Source: DATARH01 sp036268425
Lineage (GTDB): Bacteria; Pseudomonadota; Alphaproteobacteria; ATCC43930; CGMCC-115725
Length of the DNA: 64,000 nt
Direction of reading: 5' to 3'
NCBI GenBank assembly: GCA_036268425.1
Contig: DATAUE010000130.1
Location: 48,373-112,372, forward strand
Shown: positions 16,521 to 24,829 of the stretch, one piece after another
Numbering within the stretch: position 1 is the first letter of the stretch
How the letters are laid out: every line of letters begins with the position of its first letter
Made by a program: the position numbers and the translations under genes
Notes under the pieces: generated by a model
The model's input: only the letters and a program-made list of their open reading frames with translations
Databases searched by the model: none
What the model was told of the DNA's origin: nothing

Positions 16521-17933
16521 TTATGCCGGCTCGAGGTCGGTCTCCGTGACAGCCTCCAACTGTCCCGTTGTCTCGCGTCCGAATAACACCGGCACAAAGG
16601 CGCCAATGAGCGCCACGATCAACAGGGTGCCGAAAAAGATGGGGGCTGAACCGGTATAGGGTTCCAGCATAAATGGTGCGAGCACCGCGGAGAACACGCG
16701 GCTGGCCGCTTCGCCGAAGTAATGCCCGCGTCCACGCAAGGCGGTTGGGAACTGTTCCGAGAGATAGACCCGTACCGCCGGAAAGGTCGACAAGACGGTA
16801 AACCCTGTGATCAAAGCGCCGGCAACAAAGACGACAGTCGAATAGTTCCCCGCGGTATGGGCCATCGCCATCAGCAGCAGGCCTGGTAGCGAGCCGCCGA
16901 GACAATAGGTTATCGCCCAGCGGCGGCCGATGACTTCCATAATGTAACCGGTGAAAGCCTTGCCGGGGATGCTCGCCATGAAGACGATCGAGCTGAGGCC
17001 AAAGCTCATCGCGACCGCGGCTCCCTGATCCATCAGGGCTTTGGGAAGCAGAACGGAAATCGCAAAGTAGGAAACCTGCGCGCAAATGAGACAAAGGATG
17101 CCGACCACGGTCCAGCGCAATTGTCCGCGATGAAACAACGCGGTGAACGGGGGCAACGGCTCCGGTCTGCCGTCGGGACGGCGGGATTCAATCTCACCAA
17201 CCGTTAAAGGGGGGACGCGGTTGCCGCTGCGGGCGATAATCCGATTGACGATATCGACCGCGGCCTGGAAATTGCCGCGGCGCAAATACAAGCGAGGGCT
17301 TTCCGGGATCAGCCGGTAAACGAGCACCGGAATGACAAACAGCCCCAGCGCGGCCGGCAATGCCATCAGGCGAAAAGCCGCCGGATTGCCGGCAAGCAGG
17401 AACCCGACAAACGGCAGCACCGTAAAGGTGCTTGCCAGCATGATCTCATAGATGGCGCCATAGGTCCGCCGATGGTGAGGCGGCATGAGTTCGGCGGCGA
17501 TCGGGAAGGGCGCCGCGCCGGCAAATCCGCCCGCAAGACCGGTGACCAGCCGGATGATGATCAGTTGCTCGCCGTTCTGCACCACTGTGATCAGCAGCGT
17601 GCACAGGTTGATCGTCGTGACGCCAACCAGAATGAAGGTACGCCGGCTCCAGTGATCGGAAACCGCGGCCGCCATAAAGCCGCCAATCACCACCGTGATG
17701 TTGGCGGCAACGGCGAGCAAGCGGGTCTCCGCCGCTGTCATATGCAACGGCTCTTTCGCCAACACGAGCAGCGACCCTGTCATCGCCAGATCGTAGCCGT
17801 CGACGATCGCGACCAATCCGAGCACCAGAATGATCATCAGGTGATAGGTGCTGAAGGGGATGCTATCGAGCTTCTGGCCAAGCGCCAGGCTTGCGGTCGA
17901 GCTGGTGGGAACGGAGCGCGTATTGGTTTGCAT
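16521..17933 (-). CDS. MFS transporter, organic-acid/sugar porter-like
   Basis: A 470-residue major facilitator with about twelve membrane segments. The first helix contains LVAIVDGYDLAMTGSLL, the DGYD pattern used by aromatic-acid:H+ symporters (AAHS) and NiaP-like carriers. Conserved loops are visible: SDHWSRRTFILVG (2-3 loop), RLVTGLAGGFAGAAPFPIAAELMPPHHRR and RLIPESPRLYLRRG. The substrate is probably an organic or aromatic acid, by family. ATG 17933 follows GGAG eight bases upstream. It is divergent from the solute-binding protein pair across a 530-bp gap and has no enzyme gene next to it. Confidence 0.85.
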   Translation of the reverse strand: MQTNTRSVPTSSTASLALGQKLDSIPFSTYHLMIILVLGLVAIVDGYDLAMTGSLLVLAKEPLHMTAAETRLLAVAANITVVIGGFMAAAVSDHWSRRTFILVGVTTINLCTLLITVVQNGEQLIIIRLVTGLAGGFAGAAPFPIAAELMPPHHRRTYGAIYEIMLASTFTVLPFVGFLLAGNPAAFRLMALPAALGLFVIPVLVYRLIPESPRLYLRRGNFQAAVDIVNRIIARSGNRVPPLTVGEIESRRPDGRPEPLPPFTALFHRGQLRWTVVGILCLICAQVSYFAISVLLPKALMDQGAAVAMSFGLSSIVFMASIPGKAFTGYIMEVIGRRWAITYCLGGSLPGLLLMAMAHTAGNYSTVVFVAGALITGFTVLSTFPAVRVYLSEQFPTALRGRGHYFGEAASRVFSAVLAPFMLEPYTGSAPIFFGTLLIVALIGAFVPVLFGRETTGQLEAVTETDLEPA

Positions 17934-18463
17934 GTGTGCGTCTCCAGAAGGGCGCTTTCCTCAACCTTTCGTCCGAGCCGGAGGAGGGGGCGAGGATTGT
18001 TATCCCCTTGCGATGGCCGAAGATTCCCGAGATTTTACAGCCTGATCCGCTCTACCTCGTCCTGTGTCAGACGCTCTTTTGTCGTCTATAACTGCGTCGT
18101 GCGGGGGCTTTCGGGGGCCGCCACTTCCTGAGCGTGTTCCAGCGCTCCTCGATTTGCAAGATAAGCGGTGACGCCAGCGGCGCGATTTACGGCGCCCGAT
18201 CGTTTCGGCGGTTGCCGGCGCCCCGGGCGCGCCGCCGAACAGGCGCGCAACGGCGAGCTGTTGTTTGACCAACGGCGCCGAGACCCGGTGCCGCAATTTT
18301 AGGTAGCGACATTGTGCGTCCGGAAACATTGCGATGGCGCGTGTGCTTCCGGGGCGCCGCTCTTGGCCCTAACCTTTAGACATTGCACCTCGACAATCCC
18401 TTCGGTTTGCTCGCGGCGGTAGCGCCAGATAAGATCGCGCAGCAAATAAAGGGGGGATTCGCG
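17934..18463. other. 530-bp divergent intergenic region
   Basis: This gap separates the MFS gene (minus) from the first solute-binding protein gene (plus) and should hold both promoters. At 18204-18239 TTCGGCGG and CCGCCGAA form a perfect 8-bp inverted repeat around a GC-rich centre; it has no T-run and could be an operator or just a structural repeat. No sigma-70-like promoter is convincing by eye and I find no supported gene. Confidence 0.35.
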
Positions 18464-19540
18464 ATGTTGCGATGCGTAGCGCCGATATTGGCAGCGGCGA
18501 TGGCCGTGATGTTCGGCTGGCCGGCATTTGCCGACGACGCCGCGGTTTGTGCGAACCCGACCGAAACGCATGGCTTTAAGACCTGCGCCGATATCGCCAA
18601 AGCTGAGGCGGAAGGCGAAGTTGTCGTCTACGCTACCAACCCGGAGGCGGCCGAGCAGAAAGTTCTCGCCGCGTTTCGCGACCTGTTTCCGAAGATCAAG
18701 ACCAATTACGTCCGCCTCCAGGCCGGGGCGCTTTATGCCAAGGTACTGGCCGAGCGGCAGGCGAAAAGCTATCTCGTCGACATCCTGCAACTGTCCGACA
18801 TGGGGATGGTGCTCGATTTTCAAAAGAAACGGTCGGGCTATCTGCGCTATGTCTCGCCGCAATCGGCGGCGTACAAGCCGGAATACCAGAGCCAGCCGGC
18901 AGGGAGCTGGACCTGGGGAGCGATCGGCCCGGCCGGCATCGCCTACAACCCGAATGTCGTCTCCGCGGCCGACGCGCCCAAGACATGGCAGGAAGCAATC
19001 GATCCGAAATGGACCGACGCCATCAGCGTCAAGGTGTCGAATTCCGGGTTGCAGCATGTCTCGTGGTATGAGTTGCGGCGTCTCTACGGCCCGGAATACT
19101 GGAAGAAATTTGCCAATCTGAAACCGCGCGCGTTTGATTCCTACGTTCAGCAATACGACCGGCTGGTTAACCAGCAGGACAAGATCATCCACACCGCACA
19201 ATATTCGGGTTATCTCGAAGCAAAGGAAAAGGGGGCGCCGGTGGCGTTCGTCGCCCCCGCCGATGGTTTGCCGGCGACACCGGAAGGGTGGGGTATCGTG
19301 GCAGACGCGCCGCATCCGAATGCGGCGCGTCTGTATATTGATTGGTTCCTGTCCGTACAGGGACAGACCACAAACGGCCGCTTCCTTTATCTGCACTCGG
19401 TGCGTACGGACACGCCGCCCCCGCCGGGTGGCAAGTCAAGTGCGGAACTCAAGTTTCTGATGCCGACCGACTGGAATGCATTTCTGGCCAGCCGGACGGA
19501 ATTTCAACGCGACTGGGACAAGATGACGGGGCTGCGCTAA
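18464..19540 (+). CDS. Periplasmic solute-binding protein (Fbp-like), copy 1
   Basis: A 358-residue secreted binding protein of the bacterial extracellular solute-binding (Fe3+/putrescine/thiamine-like) superfamily. ATG 18464 follows GGGGGGA and begins a signal peptide ending near AFADD. The mature protein opens with FKTCADIAKAEAEGEVVVYA, followed by YVRLQAGALYAKVLAERQA and GAIGPAGIAYNPNVVSAADA, the usual type-2 periplasmic-binding architecture with a closing ANAxxYIDWFLS-type helix (HPNAARLYIDWFLS). A near twin follows 34 bp downstream. No permease or ATPase gene is near, so the partner transporter and the ligand are unknown. Confidence 0.85.
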   Translation: MLRCVAPILAAAMAVMFGWPAFADDAAVCANPTETHGFKTCADIAKAEAEGEVVVYATNPEAAEQKVLAAFRDLFPKIKTNYVRLQAGALYAKVLAERQAKSYLVDILQLSDMGMVLDFQKKRSGYLRYVSPQSAAYKPEYQSQPAGSWTWGAIGPAGIAYNPNVVSAADAPKTWQEAIDPKWTDAISVKVSNSGLQHVSWYELRRLYGPEYWKKFANLKPRAFDSYVQQYDRLVNQQDKIIHTAQYSGYLEAKEKGAPVAFVAPADGLPATPEGWGIVADAPHPNAARLYIDWFLSVQGQTTNGRFLYLHSVRTDTPPPPGGKSSAELKFLMPTDWNAFLASRTEFQRDWDKMTGLR

Positions 19541-19574
19541 GAACGCAGGTATATTGAAATTGGAGGTTGAGAGT

Positions 19575-20645
19575 ATGCGTCGGTTGTTGGGGTGTGTGAT
19601 GAGCACCTTGCTGGCAGCGGCCTGTGCCGCACCGGCAATGGCTGAGGATGCGGGTTGCGCCAGCCCGCAACAGGCGGAAGGCTTTAAGACCTGCGCCGAT
19701 ATCGCCAAGGCTGAACAGGAAGGCGAAGTGGTGATCTATGCCACTGACCCGGAAGCTGCCGAGCAGCGGGTATTGGCGGCGTTCCGTAAGGCGTATCCGA
19801 AGATCAAGACCAATTACGTCCGCCTGCAGGCCGGCGCGCTCTATGCCAAGGTACTCGCCGAGCGGCAGGCGAAAAGCTATCTGGTCGATGCGCTGCAACT
19901 CTCCGACATGGGCATGGTGCTCGATTTCCAGAAAAAGGGCGGCTACCTGCATTATGTCTCGCCGGAACTGGCGGCCTATAAAGCCGAGGCGAAAAGCCAG
20001 CCGGAAGGTTATTGGGCGTGGGGCGCGATGGGGCCGGCCGGCATCGCCTACAATCCCAACGTCGTTTCCGCTGCCGATTCGCCAAAGACCTGGAAGGAAG
20101 CGCTCGACCCGAAATGGACTGACGGGGTCAGCGTCAAGGTATCGAATTCCGGGTTGCAGCACGTCTCGTGGTATGAGCTGCGCCAGCTCTATGGCCCGGA
20201 TTACTGGAAGAAATTTGCCGATCTGAAGCCGCGCGCGTTTGACTCGTACGTTCAGCAATATGACCGGCTGGTCAATCAGCAGGACAAGATCATCCACACC
20301 GCGCAATATTCGGGATATCTCGAATGGAAGGCGAAGGGCGCTCCTGTCGCGTTTAATGTCCCCCCCGACGGCATGCCGGGAACGCCGGAAACCTGGGGTC
20401 TCGTCGCCGATGGGCCGCACCCCAACGCGGCGCGTCTTTACATGGATTGGTTCCTGTCACCGGTCGGCCAGACGGCTAACGAGGAAGGGCTGTACCTGCA
20501 GTCGATGCGGACCGATGTGCCGCCGCCGCCGGGCGGGGTGCCGATCACCGAAATCAAATTGCTGCTACCCAAGGATTGGCAGACCTTTCTCGGTAGCCGT
20601 TTGGAGTTTCAGCGCGAGTGGGATCATATAACCGGGTTGCGCTAA
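19575..20645 (+). CDS. Periplasmic solute-binding protein (Fbp-like), copy 2
   Basis: A 356-residue paralogue of the preceding gene, starting at ATG 19575 after GGAGG. The two mature proteins are collinear over their whole length and share long identical blocks (KVSNSGLQHVSWYELR, QQYDRLVNQQDKIIHTAQYS, YVRLQAGALYAKVLAERQAK). They differ in the signal peptide, around QPEGYWAWGAMGP versus QPAGSWTWGAIGP, and near the C-terminus (ANEEGLYLQSMRTDVP versus TNGRFLYLHSVRTDTP). The differing regions are where ligand contacts could lie, so the pair may have different specificities. It is followed 10 bp later by the PP2C gene. Confidence 0.85.
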   Translation: MRRLLGCVMSTLLAAACAAPAMAEDAGCASPQQAEGFKTCADIAKAEQEGEVVIYATDPEAAEQRVLAAFRKAYPKIKTNYVRLQAGALYAKVLAERQAKSYLVDALQLSDMGMVLDFQKKGGYLHYVSPELAAYKAEAKSQPEGYWAWGAMGPAGIAYNPNVVSAADSPKTWKEALDPKWTDGVSVKVSNSGLQHVSWYELRQLYGPDYWKKFADLKPRAFDSYVQQYDRLVNQQDKIIHTAQYSGYLEWKAKGAPVAFNVPPDGMPGTPETWGLVADGPHPNAARLYMDWFLSPVGQTANEEGLYLQSMRTDVPPPPGGVPITEIKLLLPKDWQTFLGSRLEFQREWDHITGLR

Positions 20646-20655
20646 TGAGGTTTTG

Positions 20656-21381
20656 ATGGCCGCAGCGCATTTCGTCTCGCACGCGCTGACCCATACCGGG
20701 TTGGTCCGCCGGCGTAACGAGGACGCCGTCTTGGACCGCCCGGAGCGAGGCCTGTGGGCGGTGGCCGATGGGATGGGCGGCCACGAGGAAGGCGATTACG
20801 CCAGCGCTTGCATCGCCGCCGCGCTCGATGGCCTCGAACTGCCGCATTCATTCGACGAATTCGTCGCGGCGGTCGAGCAATGCTTGCATGCTGTCGATGG
20901 TGAGTTGCGGATGCGGGCCTCTCGGCTCGGGCCTTATGCGGTGATTGCCAGCACCGTGGTCGTGCTGCTCGCGGCGGAATGCGAGGTCGTGGCGATCTGG
21001 GCGGGCGACAGTCGGCTTTACCGGTGGAGAGCCGGCGAGTTCCGCCAGGTCACCACCGATCACAGTCAGGTACAGGAAATGGTGGAGGCCGGGTTGCTCT
21101 CCGCCGAGGAGGCGAGGACACACCCCTATTCCCATATCGTGACGCGCGCCATCGGAATCGGGCCGATCGAATTGGGCATGATCCGCATACAATTTGCTGC
21201 CGGTGACCGCTTTCTGCTGTGCAGCGACGGGCTGACCAACATCGTGTCCGACAACGAAATCGCCGCGGCAATCGCCGCGGGCGCGCCGCGTCCGGCCGCT
21301 GAACAACTGCGTGATCTGGTCTTGGCGCGCGGCGCGCCGGACAATGTGACGATCACTATCGCCGCCGCCGAACCCGGCTGA
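20656..21381 (+). CDS. PP2C-type serine/threonine phosphatase
   Basis: A 241-residue soluble phosphatase of the PPM/PP2C family. All the metal-binding motifs are present: VRRRNEDAVL, VADGMGGHEEGD (D38), IWAGDSRLYRW, TDHSQVQEMVE, LLCSDGLTNIV and a C-terminal PDNVTITI. It reverses Ser/Thr phosphorylation. The ATG at 20656 follows GAGG with good spacing. PppA/Stp1-like homologues are often beside a kinase or type VI secretion genes; neither is present here. Its tight linkage (10 bp) to the solute-binding pair may simply be operon end. Confidence 0.92.
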   Translation: MAAAHFVSHALTHTGLVRRRNEDAVLDRPERGLWAVADGMGGHEEGDYASACIAAALDGLELPHSFDEFVAAVEQCLHAVDGELRMRASRLGPYAVIASTVVVLLAAECEVVAIWAGDSRLYRWRAGEFRQVTTDHSQVQEMVEAGLLSAEEARTHPYSHIVTRAIGIGPIELGMIRIQFAAGDRFLLCSDGLTNIVSDNEIAAAIAAGAPRPAAEQLRDLVLARGAPDNVTITIAAAEPG

Positions 21382-21394
21382 TCCCGAATCCGGC

Positions 21395-22060
21395 ATGGCC
21401 TTCGATCTTGTGATCTTCGACTGCGACGGGGTGCTGGTCGACAGCGAGCCGATCGTCAATCGAGCCCATGCCGAAACGCTGACGGCGTGCGGCTGCGCGT
21501 TTGACGGAGCCGAGTTGCTTGAACGGTTTTGCGGCATGTCTGACAAGGACATGCTAGCTACCATCGAGCGCGAACGGGGCTGGATGCGGCCGTCGGATTA
21601 CGAAACCCGCGTCGCCGCGATCGTCGCCCGCGACTACGCCACGTCGTTGCAGGCAATCGACGGCGTGGCGGCGGTGCTGGCGGCATTGACGGTGCCGTGC
21701 TGCGTCGCATCGAGCGGCGTGCCGGCGCAGATTCGCCGCGGTCTCGGCGCGACCGGTCTTGCCGGCTATTTCGGGGATCGCCTGTTCAGTGCGACGATGG
21801 TAGCCCGCGGCAAGCCGGCGCCCGATCTGTTCCTCTATGCCGCCGCCCGGATGCAGGCACGACCCGCGCATTGCGTCGTGATCGAAGACAGCCTGCCGGG
21901 CGTGGCAGGCGCCGTCTCGGCCGGAATGACCGCGATTGGCTTTGTCGGCGGCGGGCATTGCCGATCCGACCACGCGCAGCGTCTGGCAGCACACGGAGCC
22001 GCCGCGGTGATCGATCGCATGAGCCAGCTGTTGCCGGCCCTCGACAAGCTGTTGCGCTGA
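21395..22060 (+). CDS. HAD-superfamily IA hydrolase
   Basis: A 221-residue sugar-phosphatase-type HAD protein. Motif I is FDCDGVLVDSEP (nucleophile Asp in DxD), motif II lies in VASSGVPAQI, motif III includes the lysine of RGKPAPDLFLYAA and motif IV is VIEDSLPGVAGAVSAGM. The small cap between motifs I and II is of the beta-phosphoglucomutase/phosphatase C1 type. The closest recognised relatives are 6-phosphogluconate or phosphoglycolate phosphatase-like proteins, but the substrate is not determinable. It starts 14 bp after the PP2C gene stops, so they may share a transcript. Confidence 0.88.
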   Translation: MAFDLVIFDCDGVLVDSEPIVNRAHAETLTACGCAFDGAELLERFCGMSDKDMLATIERERGWMRPSDYETRVAAIVARDYATSLQAIDGVAAVLAALTVPCCVASSGVPAQIRRGLGATGLAGYFGDRLFSATMVARGKPAPDLFLYAAARMQARPAHCVVIEDSLPGVAGAVSAGMTAIGFVGGGHCRSDHAQRLAAHGAAAVIDRMSQLLPALDKLLR

Positions 22061-22108
22061 TCGGCTGGGGCGGGCACACTCGCGTTGTCATTTCACTCGC
22101 GGATTGCC

Positions 22109-22399
22109 ATGCGCGCCTTGCTCGCTTTACTACTGTTAGCTCCGTTATTGCCGGGCTGTTCGCCCTATATCGCGATGAAGGACGATTTCGGGACCAGCGC
22201 GCTAGTTGCGTCCGGCGATGTGCCACCGGAATTCACTGAATTCAACGCCTATGACCCAGCAGTCAACAATCTGGTGTCCAACCAGATTTGCGCGACCAGC
22301 TATGAGCCGCTGGAAGAGCGAGGCGTCGGCGCGGTGCCGGGACAGCTCGTGCAGGCGCGCGGCCGCTGCCGCCAGCACGTCCCCCTGTTCGGCCCCTGA
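22109..22399 (+). CDS. Small lipoprotein of unknown function
   Basis: A 96-residue protein with a type II signal: MRALLALLLLAPLLPGC, lipobox LPGC. The rest (about 80 residues) is weakly acidic and contains two further cysteines (QICATSYE and GRCRQH), possibly a disulfide. ATG 22109 is preferred because the upstream in-frame TTG would put charged residues before the signal. I recognise no family. It is convergent with the flavoprotein gene, the ends being 7 bp apart. Confidence 0.65.
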   Translation: MRALLALLLLAPLLPGCSPYIAMKDDFGTSALVASGDVPPEFTEFNAYDPAVNNLVSNQICATSYEPLEERGVGAVPGQLVQARGRCRQHVPLFGP

Positions 22400-22406
22400 C
22401 GGGCGC

Positions 22407-23573
22407 TCAGAGAAATACCGTAGGCGGGGAACCCAGCAGGACCTGCCCGCAGGTTTCGTAGTGCACATCGCGCGACTGAATCTGCTGGGATACCGTGTGG
22501 ATGTCGCGGAAACGGCGCTCCAGCGGGCTGCCGGGAAAGATCGCGTCGACTCCCGCTGCCTTGTAAGTGTAATCGGCGACTGCGACGGCGTTGGTGATCG
22601 CGTGTGCCGCGGCAAGGCGCACACGGGCGCGCGCCGGCACGTCGATCGGCGCGATATCGTCAGCCTGCGCATAGATTCGTCCGACGGTGTCGAGCAGATA
22701 GGCGCGCGCGGCCCCCAGCCGCGCCTCACAGCGCGCGATCTCGGCCTGGATGACGGCATTGTCGGCAAGCCGGCTCATGCCGCGCGGCGTCTTGGCGCCG
22801 GCGAGGTCCATAAAGGCGTCGAGCATGCCGCGGGCGATGCCGAGCGCGACGCTGGCGATGCCGACCGAATACATCGTCTGCTGCGGGAAGGCATAGAGCG
22901 GGCCGCGTTCGCGCCGCGCGGCCGGGTCTTCGCGCGTTGAGGTGTACGCTTCGGAGACGAACAAATCCGACACTTCGTACGATTCCGAGGCGGTGCCGCG
23001 CAGCCCGATCGGGTTCCAGTTGTCGAGCAGCGTCGCCGAACTTGCCGGGAACAGCCAGCTTTTCAAGGTCGGGCGGCCTTCGCTGTTGAGCCGTAGCGAA
23101 CCGTCAGATTCGACGACGAGGCCATGCGCGCCCATCCAGGCCGCATGGCGGCTGCCGCTGGCAAAATCCCACCGGCCGCTGATCCGGTAGCCGCCGGGAA
23201 CGGCAGCGGCGCGCGCATCGTTGGGCGGCCCCCAGGCGACGGTGTTGCGCGGGTTGCCCCAGATTTCGCGGGCGATTTCGGTATCCATATAGGCCGAGAT
23301 CAGCCCGGTGCTGTTGGCGATCGACAGGCACCAGCCGACCGAGCCGTCGGCGCTCGCCGCTTCGGCGACCGCCTCGATATAGGCGCCCGGCGTCACCTGA
23401 TCGCCGCCGACCGAGCGCGGCAGCAGCATGCGGAACAGCCGCGCATCATGCAGCGCGTCAAGCAGCGGCGCCGGAAACCGGCGGCTGCGCTCGATCGTGT
23501 CGGCGGCGTTGGTGATAAGGTCGGCGATGTCGCGCGCCCGCGCGACCGGGGCAATCGGGCTGATGTCGTTCAT
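22407..23573 (-). CDS. Acyl-CoA dehydrogenase-fold flavoprotein (group D monooxygenase-like)
   Basis: A 388-residue protein of the acyl-CoA dehydrogenase fold. It has the early FPAPLLDALHDARLFRMLLPRSVGG, the active-site-lip DGSVGWCLS, RISGRWDFASGSRHAAWM and ALGIARGMLDAFMDLA. The pattern resembles flavin-dependent monooxygenases of the HpaB/HsaA/PigA type more than classical acyl-CoA oxidation enzymes, since the usual catalytic Glu motif (YEGT) is absent. A partner flavin reductase is not visible. ATG 23573 is chosen over the TTG at 23603. It is divergent from the LLM oxidoreductase, so both may be controlled from the 130-bp gap. Confidence 0.82.
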   Translation of the reverse strand: MNDISPIAPVARARDIADLITNAADTIERSRRFPAPLLDALHDARLFRMLLPRSVGGDQVTPGAYIEAVAEAASADGSVGWCLSIANSTGLISAYMDTEIAREIWGNPRNTVAWGPPNDARAAAVPGGYRISGRWDFASGSRHAAWMGAHGLVVESDGSLRLNSEGRPTLKSWLFPASSATLLDNWNPIGLRGTASESYEVSDLFVSEAYTSTREDPAARRERGPLYAFPQQTMYSVGIASVALGIARGMLDAFMDLAGAKTPRGMSRLADNAVIQAEIARCEARLGAARAYLLDTVGRIYAQADDIAPIDVPARARVRLAAAHAITNAVAVADYTYKAAGVDAIFPGSPLERRFRDIHTVSQQIQSRDVHYETCGQVLLGSPPTVFL

Positions 23574-23704
23574 CTGGTCCTGTACTGATTCGCCGGGCGT
23601 CAATTCCCTATTGCGGCGCGGCAGCCGCCGGCTGTCAATCGCCAGCCGCTCTTCTATGATGGGATCCGGTCACGCAAAATCGATATTCCTCGAAGGAGTT
23701 GCCC

Positions 23705-24643
23705 ATGCCCGTGCGCATCGGATACCTGCTGCCCACCCGCGAGCAGGTCATGGAAGGGCGCCCGGCTGCCGCGCCGATGCTGGCGCTGGCCGAACGGGCA
23801 GAGGGGCTCGGCTTTGATTCGATCTGGGTCGGCGATTCGATTACCGCACGGCCGCGCCACGAGCCGTTGACGCTGCTGTCGGCGGTCGCGGCGCGCACCC
23901 GGCATGCCGAACTCGGCACCGCGGTGCTGTTGCCCGCGTTGCGCAACCCGGTCGTGCTGGCGCACGGCATCGCGACGCTCGACCAGATCAGCGAAGGGCG
24001 GTTCATCCTTGGCGTCGGCATCGCCAGCGATGTGCCGAATATCCGTGCCGAGTTTGTCGCGTGCGGGGTGCCGTTCGAAAAACGCGTCGGTCGCATGCTC
24101 GAAGGGTTGCGGCTGTGCCGCGAATTGTGGTCGGGCAAGCCGGTGACGTGGAACGGCCGCTGGGTCATGGAAAACGTGACGCTCGGGCCGGTGCCGCACC
24201 GGCCGGGCGGGCCGCCGATCTGGATCGGCGGCATGGTGCGCGCCAGCCTCGATCGCGTCGGGCGCCTCTATGACGGGTGGTTTCCCAACGCCCCGGACCC
24301 TATCCGCTGGCAGGCGCAATGGCAGGAGATTCACGGCATCGCGCGCGACGCCGGGCGCGATCCCGGCACATTGACCGGCGCCGTCTATCTGACGCTGACG
24401 ATCGACGACGACAAATCGCGCGCCGAAGACCGCATGAACCATTTCATCTCGACCTATTACGGGCGCCCGGCCACCGAAATGCGCGCGCGGCAGGCGACCT
24501 ATGCCGGCCCCGCCGAGGGCGCCGCGGAATGGCTGTCGAGTTGGACGCGCGCCGGTGTCGAGCACATGGTCCTGCGCTTTGCCGGCGACCACCAGCATCA
24601 TCTCGATGCGATCAGCAAGTTACGGCCTGATATTGTCGGCTGA
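23705..24643 (+). CDS. LLM-class flavin-dependent oxidoreductase
   Basis: A 312-residue bacterial-luciferase-like monooxygenase or F420-dependent enzyme. It begins MPVRIGYLLPTREQVMEG; further signatures are AERAEGLGFDSIWVGDSI, LTLLSAVAARTRHAELGTAVLLP, LDQISEGRFILGVGIAS, GRMLEGLRLCRELWSG and PIWIGGMVRASLDRVGR. The fold binds FMN or F420 and oxidises small organics. ATG 23705 follows GAAGGAG at good spacing. Two stem-loops follow the stop. Its place beside another flavoprotein suggests a shared substrate, which is inference. Confidence 0.88.
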   Translation: MPVRIGYLLPTREQVMEGRPAAAPMLALAERAEGLGFDSIWVGDSITARPRHEPLTLLSAVAARTRHAELGTAVLLPALRNPVVLAHGIATLDQISEGRFILGVGIASDVPNIRAEFVACGVPFEKRVGRMLEGLRLCRELWSGKPVTWNGRWVMENVTLGPVPHRPGGPPIWIGGMVRASLDRVGRLYDGWFPNAPDPIRWQAQWQEIHGIARDAGRDPGTLTGAVYLTLTIDDDKSRAEDRMNHFISTYYGRPATEMRARQATYAGPAEGAAEWLSSWTRAGVEHMVLRFAGDHQHHLDAISKLRPDIVG

Positions 24644-24682
24644 ACGAGTGCAGTGGCGGCCGGGCGATGTTGACCTGACCAA

Positions 24683-24712
24683 GCCCTGAAGCGCCTCACC
24701 TCGATTCAGGGC
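24683..24712 (+). other. Perfect inverted repeat downstream of the LLM gene
   Basis: GCCCTGAA at 24683-24690 and TTCAGGGC at 24705-24712 form an 8-bp stem with a 14-base loop just after the LLM stop, immediately before a second hairpin that carries a T-run. The pair probably acts together in ending transcription. Confidence 0.4.
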
Positions 24713-24716
24713 CGAG

Positions 24717-24752
24717 CCGGGCGGTGCGTTTGCGAGAGTTGCCCGGTTTTTT
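24717..24752 (+). terminator. Rho-independent terminator after the LLM gene
   Basis: CCGGGC at 24717-24722 pairs with GCCCGG at 24741-24746, and six T residues follow (24747-24752). Position between the LLM stop and the amidohydrolase start fits termination of the LLM transcript, implying a separate promoter for the next gene pair. Confidence 0.7.
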
Positions 24753-24829
24753 ATGCAATCGCCAGCGGCGCTGGTCAGCGTCGCCAAGCCGTCTTAGGGT
24801 TCCTCCTCGACTTTCGACGGAGCCTACCT

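Noticed and set aside
18464..20645. Solute-binding protein pair as an assembly duplication
   Set aside because: The two genes have different signal peptides and many scattered substitutions, so they are real diverged paralogues.
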